12,958 bases of DNA from Ruminococcus sp. CAG:563 (GTDB taxonomy: Bacteria; Bacillota; Clostridia; Oscillospirales; Acutalibacteraceae): contig FR882072.1 of the NCBI GenBank assembly GCA_000434915.1, positions 105,451 through 118,408 on the forward strand, in the 5' to 3' direction. The stretch's first letter is position 1. Every line of letters starts with the position of its first letter. The translations under genes were made by a program, and so were the position numbers. Below the pieces are notes generated by a model that did not search any database, was not told the origin of the DNA, and worked only from the letters and a program-made list of their open reading frames with translations. Below, piece after piece: positions 1 to 7,710 of this stretch.

Positions 1-210
1 GTCGTCCTCTGCTCTGTCCACCGCCGTGTATGCGGCGCAATGGATAACTGCATCGGGTGCATAGCCGCAAATATATCCGACCGTCTCTTCACGGTCCGTT
101 ATATCAAAATCATCCCGGTCAACGCCCTTGCACTCAATCGAACGTGAGTTCAGCTCTTTAATAACGTCAAAGCCGAGCTGACCGTTATAGCCTGTTACAA
201 GAATTTTCAT
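1..210 (-). CDS. rfbD: dTDP-4-dehydrorhamnose reductase (RmlD), N-terminal part, cut by window edge
   Basis: This is the first 70 codons of a gene that runs off the left edge. The product would reduce dTDP-4-dehydro-L-rhamnose to dTDP-L-rhamnose with NAD(P)H, the last step of dTDP-rhamnose synthesis in the cytoplasm. The protein opens with MKILVTGYNGQLG, a Rossmann-fold nucleotide-binding loop typical of the RmlD short-chain dehydrogenase family. Near residues 56-70 it carries HCAAYTAVDRAEDD, a stretch characteristic of RmlD. The ATG at 210 follows GAGGATAATAT, a plausible ribosome binding site, and lies 9 bases after the rfbC stop, so the two are almost certainly co-transcribed. The catalytic Tyr-Lys region lies outside the window and cannot be checked. 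Confidence 0.93.
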   Translation of the reverse strand, partial: MKILVTGYNGQLGFDVIKELNSRSIECKGVDRDDFDITDREETVGYICGYAPDAVIHCAAYTAVDRAEDD

Positions 211-219
211 ATATTATCC

Positions 220-771
220 TCAAAAATCAAAGCTGACGTCGCTGTCCTTGAGAAGCGGAGCTGAAATATCCTTCTTTGAAAGAATAGGATTATCTATGCC
301 CCATTCAACGCCGATTTCGGGGTCGTTAAACTTGACGCTTCTGTCGTCCTCGGGACAATAGAACTCATCAACCTTGTACATAACCTCAACGTCATCCGTC
401 AACGTCACAAAGCCGTGCAGGCATCCCTTGGGGATAAAGAAGGATTTCTTATTCTCGCCCGAGAGAATGACCGAAGTCCACTTCATATAGGTAGGTGAGC
501 CTTTTCTGATGTCAACGGCAACGTCCATTATCTCACCGTGAACACATGTAAGCAGCTTGCTCTGAGCGGTAGGGTTGACCTGACAATGCAAGCCTCTGAG
601 CGTGCCTTTCTCGGCGGAAAACGACCTGTTATCCTGAACAAAATCAACATCTATGCCAACCTCGGCAAGCTTGCGCTTGGAATATGACTCCATAAACCAG
701 CCCCTGTTGTCGCCGAAAACGTCCGGTTCAATTACCTTTGCACCCGTTACTTCTGTTTCGTATACTTTCAA
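220..771 (-). CDS. rfbC: dTDP-4-dehydrorhamnose 3,5-epimerase (RmlC)
   Basis: The product epimerises dTDP-4-dehydro-6-deoxyglucose at C3 and C5, the third step of dTDP-L-rhamnose synthesis. I choose a TTG start at 771, giving 183 residues (MKVYETEVTGAK...), the usual RmlC length. AAAGGA at 786-781 lies 9 bases upstream, and the longer open frame to 879 would only overlap rfbA with unrelated sequence. Cupin-fold signatures are present: FGDNRGWF near 19-26, GTLRGLHCQ at 57-64 with the expected catalytic His62, Lys72 after it, the VDIRKG strand near 86-91, IPKGCLHGF near 113-121, and Tyr132 in the position of the catalytic tyrosine. It sits 13 bases after rfbA and 9 bases before rfbD. The alternative of a different sugar epimerase is unlikely given its neighbours. 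Confidence 0.95.
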   Translation of the reverse strand: MKVYETEVTGAKVIEPDVFGDNRGWFMESYSKRKLAEVGIDVDFVQDNRSFSAEKGTLRGLHCQVNPTAQSKLLTCVHGEIMDVAVDIRKGSPTYMKWTSVILSGENKKSFFIPKGCLHGFVTLTDDVEVMYKVDEFYCPEDDRSVKFNDPEIGVEWGIDNPILSKKDISAPLLKDSDVSFDF

Positions 772-784
772 ATTTGTCAGTCCT

Positions 785-1732
785 TTACATTTTTTCGTTT
801 GAATACGGCGGCTCCTGCTCCGTGCCCCAGCGAGGACGTTCGCCCTGCTTGTCGGAATACATGATCTTGCCCTCGGCAACTCTCATAAGATGCTGACCGT
901 AGGGGGATTTGCCGTACTGCTGTGCGGATTCGATAAGAGTTTTCTTTGAAATCCAACGCATATTATATGCAATCTCCTCGGGTGCGGAAATCTGAATACC
1001 CTGGAGCTTTTCAATCGTTCTGATGAAATTTGCCGCTTCCATGAGATTATCGACTGTTCCCGTGTCGAGCCATGCGAAGCCTCTGCCCATGAGCTTAATA
1101 TCGAGGTCGCCGTTATCAAGATAAATCTGGTTGATATCCGTTATCTCAAGCTCTCCGCGGGCGGACGGCTTAAGGCTCTTGGCGTACTCGACAACCCTGT
1201 TATCGTAGAAATAAAGTCCGGTAATTGCGTAGTTTGACTTAGGCTCCTTCGGCTTTTCGACAATCTTCTTCGGCTTGCCCTTTTTGTCGAATTCAACAAC
1301 GCCGAAAGCCTCGGGATTGTCAACATAGTAGCCGAAAACGGTAGCTCTGTCCTTATTGAGAGCGGCCTGTCTGAGCATATGGCCGAAACCGCTGCCGTAG
1401 AAAATGTTATCGCCGAGAACCATTGCAACACTGTCCTTGCCGATGAACTTTTCACCGATGATAAACGCCTGAGCAAGGCCCTCCGGTCTCTCCTGAACGG
1501 CGTATGAAAGCTTCAATCCGAACTGATGACCCGTTCCGAGAAGTCTTTCAAACTTCGGCGTATCGTCCGGCGTTGAAATGATGAGAATTTCTCTGATGCC
1601 GGCAAGCATGAGCGTTGAAAGCGGATAATAAATCATCGGCTTGTCATAAACCGGTAAAAGCTGCTTACTGGTAACCATTGTCAATGGATAAAGGCGAGTT
1701 CCCGAACCGCCTGCAAGTATGATTCCTTTCAT
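785..1732 (-). CDS. rfbA: Glucose-1-phosphate thymidylyltransferase (RmlA)
   Basis: The product joins glucose-1-phosphate and dTTP to give dTDP-glucose and pyrophosphate, the entry step to dTDP-L-rhamnose. The 315-residue protein starts with the nucleotidyltransferase signature GGSGTRLYPLT (residues 8-18) and SKQLLPVYDKPMIYYPLS. It has the metal-binding GDN at 107-109 (Asp108), EKP at 159-161 and LDTGT at 222-226. The C-terminus is longer than the roughly 290 residues common for RmlA, ending in a polar tail (GERPRWGTEQEPPYSNEK). The ATG at 1732 follows GGAGG with 9 bases spacing. Only 29 bases separate it from the fumarase beta subunit upstream. I see no terminator there, so read-through from upstream is possible, although the functions are unrelated. 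Confidence 0.96.
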   Translation of the reverse strand: MKGIILAGGSGTRLYPLTMVTSKQLLPVYDKPMIYYPLSTLMLAGIREILIISTPDDTPKFERLLGTGHQFGLKLSYAVQERPEGLAQAFIIGEKFIGKDSVAMVLGDNIFYGSGFGHMLRQAALNKDRATVFGYYVDNPEAFGVVEFDKKGKPKKIVEKPKEPKSNYAITGLYFYDNRVVEYAKSLKPSARGELEITDINQIYLDNGDLDIKLMGRGFAWLDTGTVDNLMEAANFIRTIEKLQGIQISAPEEIAYNMRWISKKTLIESAQQYGKSPYGQHLMRVAEGKIMYSDKQGERPRWGTEQEPPYSNEKM

Positions 1733-1761
1733 TACTTTTAACCTCCGTAATTATGTATCGG

Positions 1762-2298
1762 TTATTCGTGTTTTTCAAAAAGACTTCCCGAATGGCAGTC
1801 GATTCCGACTATCAACGGAAATTTATCAAGTACAATTCGCTTGACCGATTCACAGCCAAGGTCGAAAAATGCAATTTCTTTACATTCCTTAACGCATTTT
1901 GCGGCGAGCGCACCGGCACCGCCGACGGCGCAAAGATAAACTGCGCTGTTCCTGACTATTGCGTCGCAAACGTCCTTGTCTCTGCCGCCCTTTCCTATCA
2001 TCGCCGCCAAGCCCTTATCAAGAAGCTGCGGAGCAAAAGGGTCCATTCTTCCCGACGTTGTGGGGCCGCACGAACCTATCGGCAGACCCTGCGGAGCAGG
2101 TGTCGGACCTGCGTAATAAATACATGCTCCGTCGAGGTCAAACGGCAGCTCGCCGCCCTCCTCGATGAGATTGACTATTCTTTTATGCGCCGCATCCCTT
2201 GAGGTGTAAACAACTCCCGAGAGGATAACCCTATCCCCTGCGTGAAGCTCCTTTGCCCTCTCCTTAAGCTCGGATGCGTCCAAAATAAATTCTGCCAT
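1762..2298 (-). CDS. Class I fumarase / L-tartrate dehydratase beta subunit
   Basis: This 178-residue protein matches the C-terminal (beta) domain of iron-sulfur hydro-lyases that interconvert fumarate and malate, or dehydrate L-tartrate. Visible signatures are YTSRDAAHKR (31-40), GPTTSGRM (78-85) and IGKGG (101-105). Which substrate is used cannot be told from this subunit. In two-subunit enzymes the 4Fe-4S cluster is held by the alpha subunit, and no alpha gene is in this window. The ATG at 2298 shares one base with the TGA of the coiled-coil gene upstream, with GGGAG just before it, so translation of the two is probably coupled. An in-frame TTG one codon earlier is a less likely start. The gene is intact, with no frameshift. 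Confidence 0.9.
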   Translation of the reverse strand: MAEFILDASELKERAKELHAGDRVILSGVVYTSRDAAHKRIVNLIEEGGELPFDLDGACIYYAGPTPAPQGLPIGSCGPTTSGRMDPFAPQLLDKGLAAMIGKGGRDKDVCDAIVRNSAVYLCAVGGAGALAAKCVKECKEIAFFDLGCESVKRIVLDKFPLIVGIDCHSGSLFEKHE

Positions 2299-2783
2299 CA
2301 ACTCAACTCCCGAATAAGCTCGTGAAGCAATTCCTCCGCCTTCTGCGGATCGTCCTTCACCTTGTCGAGCTTCTTTGCCGCTTTTTTTATCTGCGACTGT
2401 GCGCTCTTTTTGAGCTTCGCCGCCGCAGCCTCGGCCGATTCAACCAATTTATCGCAGCGGTCTATTGTCTCCTGTGCCGCCTTTTTATCGGCGGAATCCT
2501 CAACCTGTTTTTCGAGCATTTCATATTTCGCTCTCATTTTTTTTGCGTTTTCCTCGGCCTCGGAGCACCTTGCGTCAAGCTCTTCCGCTTTCTTCTCGGC
2601 CTTTTCCGCCCTTTCCGAAAGCTCCTTATTTTCCTCGGAAAGAGTTTTCACAAGTCTGTCCTTGTCCGAAATTATATTTTTATATTCCTGCTGAGTTTTT
2701 TTCAGCTGCTGGATATAGTTTATTACCGACTGACGGTCAAATCCGCCGAAGGGAGTTTTTTTGAAAAGAACTTCTTCTTTCAT
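2298..2783 (-). CDS. Short coiled-coil protein with DivIVA-like N-terminus, function unknown
   Basis: The product is a 161-residue, highly charged protein. I start it at the ATG at 2783, after an AAGGAA element. The open frame extends upstream to 2852 but would then overlap the preceding gene and lacks ATG. Residues about 8-26 (KKTPFGGFDRQSVINYIQQL) resemble the short N-terminal motif of DivIVA/GpsB-type proteins, in which an aromatic-glycine turn is followed by a helix. From about residue 27 to the end it is almost entirely predicted helix with heptad-like spacing, rich in Glu, Lys and Ala. It has no signal peptide or membrane segment, so it is probably cytoplasmic. A polar-localisation or scaffold role is inference only. 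It follows the membrane protein gene by 29 bases and shares one base with the fumarase beta gene. Confidence 0.75.
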   Translation of the reverse strand: MKEEVLFKKTPFGGFDRQSVINYIQQLKKTQQEYKNIISDKDRLVKTLSEENKELSERAEKAEKKAEELDARCSEAEENAKKMRAKYEMLEKQVEDSADKKAAQETIDRCDKLVESAEAAAAKLKKSAQSQIKKAAKKLDKVKDDPQKAEELLHELIRELS

Positions 2784-2812
2784 GTTGTGATCATTCCTTT
2801 TCACATTGTGAT

Positions 2813-4882
2813 TTAACCGATATACATTATCTTCGTCACGCCGTCGCCGCACTTAACGGCTCCGTTCTTCAGCGAATAGCAGTACATTTCACCGCTGCCG
2901 CTCTTATAATTCTTGATATACGCAAAGGCGTCATCGCTGTAAACAAAATTATTGAGGTTGAGGTCGCTGTCAACAACGGCATAGCCTGTTCCGTCATAAA
3001 TTCCTGCCGTGACAAGCTCCTCGGAGTTGCTCTGCCTCGTCAAAACGATTACAAACGACTTGTTAACGGCGAAGTAAGAATAAATATTCTTGCAAACCTC
3101 GACCTTGCCGCCCTTGGGCTGGAATTTGTAAAGGCTTCTCGTTCCCGACGAGTTGAGCTTTTCATAAAAAAGCGTATCGCCTGCCGCAGAGCAGTCGGAC
3201 ACATTCGAATCAATAAGCCGTCTGCTGCTCATCTCGGCATTCTCGGCACTGCTGTAATAAAGCTCGCCGTTCGCAAGGCCGTATATCGTACCCGAATCGG
3301 CCAAAATGAATTGAGTTTTATCCAAATCATATCCTTTAAGCTCATATTCAACCACATTTGAACCGTCATACCACGAGCAAAAGCTGCTGTCGCTGACCTC
3401 ATACGAGCTTTGAACCGCATTACGCACATAATCCATTGTTTTTTGCACGCTTGATTTTTTCGCCGTTTCGACAAGCGAATCCATGCTGATTATATTGCCT
3501 ACGCCGATAACCGATTTTCTGTAAATAAGTCTCGGGTCTCCCGACTTGGCAAATTCGATTATGTTATCAAGCGTTATGCCCGATGCCAGTCTGTGCGAAG
3601 CACCGTCGCTGTAAGCAAAGCATGTGTACTCATCGCCGACGGCAAGACCCAAATCAATCTTGTCCAGCTCCTCACGAAGCTGATCCCGGAGCATTTTCAG
3701 CTCATATTGATTGAGTGCGGCATTGTACTTGGCCGTATCAAGGATTTTTCTCTTGAAGATGAATCCCCTTTCAATCATGTAATCGCTTTCAACCGGTCTT
3801 TGAATTTTCTTATCGCTTTCATAATAATTGTCGGAAATAAAATCCTGCCAGTTGACATTTGATTTGTTCCTTGTGAAATAGTATAGATTGCCGCCGTAAA
3901 CAAAATCGTTGAGATAAACCTCGCTCACGTCCGTACAGATTTCCGCAGCTTTTTCATCGCCCTTTACGGCATACACGTTCACGTTTGTGCTGTTGCCAGT
4001 CGATTGAGTGTATAATATTTCGTAATCGTTGCGGTCGCCGGCATACTTAACATGGCTTATGCCGCTGGCAACATTCTCGCTGTTTTCGCCGAACTTGGCT
4101 CTGTGCAGGGAATAAACATTGCTGCTTCGGCGTGTGAAATAAACTATATTTCCTACCGACGGCGGGAAATATTCCTCGACCGATTCGGCAACCGTTTCGG
4201 CTCTTTGCAGCTCGGCGCTGTACATAAAGCAGCTTTTGATGTTCGATTTTGTTATTCCGTAGCAGGCAAAGAGTCCGTCCTTGGTCGTTTTCCAGCCGTC
4301 GTCAATGCCTTTTTCAACGAATTTACCCTGCTTTTTCAGGGATTTTTTGCTGCCGACCTCAATCATTCTGAGATCATATTTACCCGTTGCGGACGCCGTA
4401 TTCCGGCTGAACCAGATATACATTCCGTCCGTTGAAACGGAGATTTCTCTTGCCTCGCCGATGTCGTAGCTCGTTCCGTCGGCAAGCTTAACTGTTGCGC
4501 TTTTGTCCGTTGTGTTGTAAACCGCGACCACCGGAGAGGTGTTTCTGTCCGCTCTTTCCGCTCCGAAATACGCCCCTGCCATTGCACTCGCAACAATGAT
4601 AATAAGTGCAAGACACGCAACGAGCGTCTTTATTCTTGAATCCCTTTTTGAGGGAATTTTTTTCTTTTTTAAAGCTGATTTTTTATCCGAATTTCTGCTG
4701 TCGGATTTTTTACTGCCGAAATCAACGGCAATTTTCTCAGGCTCGGAAATGTCGTCAAGAGGCTGAATATCGCCCGAGAATCCCATTGCATCATAAATTG
4801 GCAAAAGCTCAGACTCCTGAACTGCCTGAGCGTCATTTTCATATTCATCATTTGAAAGTCTGATATCGTCGCTTTCTTTCAT
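2813..4882 (-). CDS. Membrane-anchored protein with a large beta-rich extracytoplasmic domain, function unknown
   Basis: I do not recognise this 689-residue protein by name. Residues 1-84 are cytoplasmic in character: an acidic stretch, then a Lys/Arg/Ser-rich stretch. One membrane helix follows at about 85-107 (TLVACLALIIIVASAMAGAYF), positive charges before it predicting the C-terminus outside. The remaining 580 residues contain repeated strand-like units ending in aromatic pairs, for example IVYFTRR near 246, LYYFTRNK near 333, LYYSS and LFYEK further on, and FAYIKNYKSGSGEMYCYS near the end. This pattern resembles a beta-propeller, interrupted by a helical insertion around 380-410 (ALNQYELKMLRDQLREELDK). 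There is no cell-wall sorting motif or evident enzyme motif. The ATG at 4882 follows GGAGAAAAAG. A hairpin lies directly before the ribosome binding site. It may work with the coiled-coil gene downstream. Confidence 0.8.
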   Translation of the reverse strand: MKESDDIRLSNDEYENDAQAVQESELLPIYDAMGFSGDIQPLDDISEPEKIAVDFGSKKSDSRNSDKKSALKKKKIPSKRDSRIKTLVACLALIIIVASAMAGAYFGAERADRNTSPVVAVYNTTDKSATVKLADGTSYDIGEAREISVSTDGMYIWFSRNTASATGKYDLRMIEVGSKKSLKKQGKFVEKGIDDGWKTTKDGLFACYGITKSNIKSCFMYSAELQRAETVAESVEEYFPPSVGNIVYFTRRSSNVYSLHRAKFGENSENVASGISHVKYAGDRNDYEILYTQSTGNSTNVNVYAVKGDEKAAEICTDVSEVYLNDFVYGGNLYYFTRNKSNVNWQDFISDNYYESDKKIQRPVESDYMIERGFIFKRKILDTAKYNAALNQYELKMLRDQLREELDKIDLGLAVGDEYTCFAYSDGASHRLASGITLDNIIEFAKSGDPRLIYRKSVIGVGNIISMDSLVETAKKSSVQKTMDYVRNAVQSSYEVSDSSFCSWYDGSNVVEYELKGYDLDKTQFILADSGTIYGLANGELYYSSAENAEMSSRRLIDSNVSDCSAAGDTLFYEKLNSSGTRSLYKFQPKGGKVEVCKNIYSYFAVNKSFVIVLTRQSNSEELVTAGIYDGTGYAVVDSDLNLNNFVYSDDAFAYIKNYKSGSGEMYCYSLKNGAVKCGDGVTKIMYIG

Positions 4883-4894
4883 CTTTTTCTCCGA

Positions 4895-4928
4895 GTCCCG
4901 TTCCGCCCGAAACCGAGCGAAACGGGAT
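4895..4928 (-). other. Strong hairpin between transketolase and the membrane protein gene
   Basis: Arms at 4896-4906 and 4917-4927 can pair over 11 positions around a 10-base loop. The only imperfect pair is a C-A on the plus strand, which becomes a G-U wobble in minus-strand RNA, consistent with a structure formed in the transcript. There is no run of U after it. The next bases are the ribosome binding site and start codon of the downstream gene, so it is a poor intrinsic terminator. It may be a processing or stabilising element, or may modulate translation of the downstream gene. A second small hairpin (ACCGTA/TACGGT, 4952-4968) lies nearer the transketolase stop. Confidence 0.5.
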
Positions 4929-4981
4929 TAATAGATTTTATCAAGGTGCTGACCGTAATTTCTACGGTATTGCCTTAACAA

Positions 4982-5929
4982 TTATTTCATTGAAACAGCC
5001 TTCTTTGCCTTTTCAACAATGTTTGAAGCGCAAAGGCCGTAAATCTTGAGCATCTCAACTGCCGGGCCTGAGCCTCCGAACTTATCCTCAACACCGACTC
5101 TTACAACGGGAATGGGCTTGCCCTCGCAGACAACCTCCGTAACCGCAGAACCGAGACCGCCGATAATGCTGTGCTCCTCGGCCGTAACGATTGCACCCGT
5201 CTCCTCAGCCGCCTTGAGAATGATTTCCTTATCAATCGGCTTGATGGTGTGGATGTTGATAACTCTTGCCGAGATACCCTCTTCCTTGAGCATATCCTTG
5301 GCAATCATAGCCTCATTTACCATAAGACCTGTTGCAACGATTGTAACATCGCTGCCCTCTGCAAGCTCGATGCCCTTGCCGATCTCGAACTTGTAAGTAT
5401 CGGGATCATTGAAGCGTGGAACGGCGAGTCTGCCGAAGCGCAGATAAACCGGTCCCTCGTACTCCGCCGCTGCAAAAACAGCCGCACGGGCTTCAACATC
5501 GTCCGCCGGGTTGATAATCGTCATGCCCGGGATAGTTCTCATGAGAGCGATATCCTCGCAGCACTGGTGGCTTGCGCCGTCCTCACCGACCGAAATGCCG
5601 GCATGAGTTGCGCCGAGCTTAACGTTGAGGTGGGGATATCCGATTGTGTTTCTGACCTGCTCGAAAGCACGGCCTGCAAGGAACATTGCGAAGGAGCTTG
5701 CGAAAACAGTGTGACCCGTTGTTGCAAGACCTGCGGCAACGCCTACCATATTACACTCGGCGATTCCTGCGTCGAAAAATCTCTCCGGGAATGCCTTTTT
5801 AAACATACCTGTTTTGGTTGCGGCTGCAAGATCGGCGTCCATAACAATGAGGCTCTCGTCCTTCTCGCCAAGCTCAACCAAAGCTTTACCGTAAGCTTCT
5901 CTTGTTGCTGTTTTGATTACGTCTGCCAT
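4982..5929 (-). CDS. Transketolase, C-terminal subunit
   Basis: This is the second half of a transketolase encoded by two genes. Together with the N-terminal subunit it would transfer two-carbon ketol units between sugar phosphates in the non-oxidative pentose phosphate pathway, using thiamine diphosphate. The 315-residue protein holds the pyrimidine-binding domain, with the conserved glutamate in AGIAECNMVGVAAGLA (Glu58), HAGISVGEDGASHQ near 109-122, and the C-terminal domain after about 190. The ATG at 5929 lies 3 bases after the stop of the N-terminal gene, and its GGAGG lies inside the end of that gene, so the subunits are probably made in equal amounts. A 1-deoxyxylulose-5-phosphate synthase half is the main alternative, but that enzyme is normally one chain. 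Confidence 0.93.
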   Translation of the reverse strand: MADVIKTATREAYGKALVELGEKDESLIVMDADLAAATKTGMFKKAFPERFFDAGIAECNMVGVAAGLATTGHTVFASSFAMFLAGRAFEQVRNTIGYPHLNVKLGATHAGISVGEDGASHQCCEDIALMRTIPGMTIINPADDVEARAAVFAAAEYEGPVYLRFGRLAVPRFNDPDTYKFEIGKGIELAEGSDVTIVATGLMVNEAMIAKDMLKEEGISARVINIHTIKPIDKEIILKAAEETGAIVTAEEHSIIGGLGSAVTEVVCEGKPIPVVRVGVEDKFGGSGPAVEMLKIYGLCASNIVEKAKKAVSMK

Positions 5930-5932
5930 CTC

Positions 5933-6775
5933 TTACGCCTCCAATTCTGCAAGTTGTGCCTTAAGCTCGTTCATAGCCTGCTCATACTGCTCGGCATTCG
6001 GAGCTGTACCGTGCCATGAGCACTGATCCTCCATAAAGGAAACACCCTTGCCCTTGACCGTCTTTGCGATAATCGCCGTGGGCTTGCCTTTGAACTCGGC
6101 TGCTGCCTTGAAAGCTGCGTCGATCTCGTCAAATGAATGACCGTAGATTTCAATAACGTTCCAGCCGAATGCACGGAACTTCTCGGGAATCGGATAGGGA
6201 GAGTTAACCTCTGCGATTGAACCGTCAATCTGGAGATTGTTGTTATCAACAACGGCGCAGAGATTGTCAAGTCCCTTGGCTGCGGCAAACATAGCTGCCT
6301 CCCAAACCTGACCCTCTTCGATTTCACCGTCGCCGAGAACGGTGTAAACTCTGTAATCCTTCTTATCAAGCTTTCCTGCGAGAGCCATGCCGACTGCCGT
6401 TGAAATACCCTGACCGAGAGAGCCTGTGCTCATGTCAACGCCCGGAGTACGGTTCATGCTCGGATGACCCTGAAGCATTGCGCCCGGCTTACGAAGATTC
6501 TTAATTTCCGATACGGGGAAGAAACCCTTGTTTGCGAGAACCGCATAGAGAGCCGGAGCCGTATGACCCTTTGAAAGAACAAATCTGTCCCTGTTCTCAT
6601 CCTTGGGATTTTTCGGGTCTACGTTCATGTGGTCGAAATAAAGATATGTGAGAATATCCGCTACAGAGAGCGATCCGCCCGGGTGACCCGACTTTGCATT
6701 GAACACACCTTCGATTACGCCCATACGAACCGTACAAGCCTTAATCTGTAATTGTTTTTTAGTTACTGCGTCCAA
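5933..6775 (-). CDS. Transketolase, N-terminal subunit
   Basis: This 280-residue protein is the thiamine-pyrophosphate-binding half of a split transketolase. It has the early HPGGSLSVADIL motif, the DRFVLSKGHTAPALYA stretch, and the diphosphate/magnesium-binding signature that begins GDGEIEEGQVWEAAMFA and ends in DNNNLQIDG. The start is TTG at 6775, preceded by GGAGGTG at 6787-6781 with 5 bases spacing and a run of T. No ATG exists in frame at a better place. It begins 14 bases after the pseudouridine synthase gene, so it may be transcribed from the same upstream operon. Split transketolases are common in Clostridia and archaea, so the arrangement is normal and not a broken gene. Confidence 0.94.
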   Translation of the reverse strand: MDAVTKKQLQIKACTVRMGVIEGVFNAKSGHPGGSLSVADILTYLYFDHMNVDPKNPKDENRDRFVLSKGHTAPALYAVLANKGFFPVSEIKNLRKPGAMLQGHPSMNRTPGVDMSTGSLGQGISTAVGMALAGKLDKKDYRVYTVLGDGEIEEGQVWEAAMFAAAKGLDNLCAVVDNNNLQIDGSIAEVNSPYPIPEKFRAFGWNVIEIYGHSFDEIDAAFKAAAEFKGKPTAIIAKTVKGKGVSFMEDQCSWHGTAPNAEQYEQAMNELKAQLAELEA

Positions 6776-6789
6776 AAAAACACCTCCAA

Positions 6790-7710
6790 TTATTCACTTA
6801 AATTTTGTTTTTTCAAGAAATCCTTAAAATAATCCGGAACATCCGCACTGAACTCAAGGTATCTTCCGTCTCTCGGGTGCTTGAACCCGATCAAGCCTGC
6901 GTGCAGACATTGTCCGTTTAATGAGGTCACTCCGTTCTTCGGCCCGTAAATATTATCTCCGGCAACCGGGTGGCCGATATAGGCCATATGAACTCTTATC
7001 TGATGAGTTCTGCCCGTTTCGAGAGTAACCTTGATATATGCAAATTTCTCATTCTGATCGATCACTTCATAATGAGAAACGGCATCCTTGGAATTTTGAC
7101 TGATAACGCACATTTTCTTCCTGTCATTGGGATTTCTGCCGATCGGCGCATTGACCGTTCCGCTCAATTCCTTGAAATGACCGTGCACTACCGCCCTGTA
7201 TTGCCTTGTAAAGCTATGCTCCTTAATCTGAGCGGCAAGCTTTTCATGGGCAAAATCATTCTTGGCAACTATTAAAAGTCCGCTTGTGTTCTTGTCGATA
7301 CGGTGAACGATTCCGGGGCGAATAACTCCGTTGATTCCCGAAAGACTGCTTCCGCAATGGTAAAGCAATGCGTTGACAAGCGTTCCGTCGTAATTGCCGG
7401 CCGCCGGGTGAACCACCATTCCCCTCGGCTTGTTGACAACCAGCAGATCGTCGTCCTCATAGACAATATCAAGAGGAATGTTCTCGGGCTTCGCCTCAAT
7501 CGTTTTAAGCTCCGGCATTGAGAAGCTTATCTCGTCGCCGATTGAAACTCTGAACGATTTTGGAACAGTCTTGCCGTTGACCCTGACCTCGCCGTCGTCA
7601 ATAATATGCTGGATATGCGAACGGGTAAAATCGGAGCATAAATCCGACAGCGTTTTGTCGATTCTCTCCCCTGCAAAATCCGAATCGATACGGAAGAAAA
7701 AATCACTCAT
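6790..7710 (-). CDS. RluD-family ribosomal large subunit pseudouridine synthase
   Basis: The product is expected to convert selected uridines of 23S rRNA to pseudouridine. Its 306 residues show an N-terminal S4 RNA-binding domain (about 13-62, with RIDKTLSDLCSDFTRSHIQH and the DGEVRVNGK turn). The RluA/RluD catalytic domain follows, with HRIDKNTSGLLIVAK at 136-150, where Asp139 is the catalytic residue, and GRTHQIRVHMAYIGHPVAGD further on. I choose ATG at 7710 (MSDFFFRIDS) although the frame stays open to 7749, because the extra residues lie inside lspA and do not fit the family. The start overlaps the end of lspA by 8 bases. The lspA-rluD pairing is well known in Firmicutes (lspA-ylyB in Bacillus). 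The exact target uridines cannot be told. Confidence 0.94.
   Translation of the reverse strand: MSDFFFRIDSDFAGERIDKTLSDLCSDFTRSHIQHIIDDGEVRVNGKTVPKSFRVSIGDEISFSMPELKTIEAKPENIPLDIVYEDDDLLVVNKPRGMVVHPAAGNYDGTLVNALLYHCGSSLSGINGVIRPGIVHRIDKNTSGLLIVAKNDFAHEKLAAQIKEHSFTRQYRAVVHGHFKELSGTVNAPIGRNPNDRKKMCVISQNSKDAVSHYEVIDQNEKFAYIKVTLETGRTHQIRVHMAYIGHPVAGDNIYGPKNGVTSLNGQCLHAGLIGFKHPRDGRYLEFSADVPDYFKDFLKKQNLSE

Noticed and set aside
772..879. Longer RmlC start at 879
   Set aside because: The extension is an out-of-frame reading of the rfbA end. TTG at 771 has a good ribosome binding site and gives the family length.
2322..2816. Plus-strand frames with hydrophobic Leu/Phe-rich sequence resembling membrane proteins
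   Set aside because: They are antisense to Lys/Glu-rich coiled-coil codons, which read as Phe/Leu on the other strand. They have no supporting start signals.
4895..4928. Intrinsic terminator after transketolase
   Set aside because: The hairpin has no U run after it and is followed at once by the next gene's ribosome binding site.
5171..6019. Plus-strand open frame of 282 codons opposite transketolase
   Set aside because: The minus strand carries two clear transketolase subunits with all motifs. The plus frame is Cys/Leu-rich and has no recognisable domain.
4982..6775. Transketolase broken into two by mutation
   Set aside because: Each half has its own ribosome binding site, start and complete domain, as in normal two-gene transketolases.
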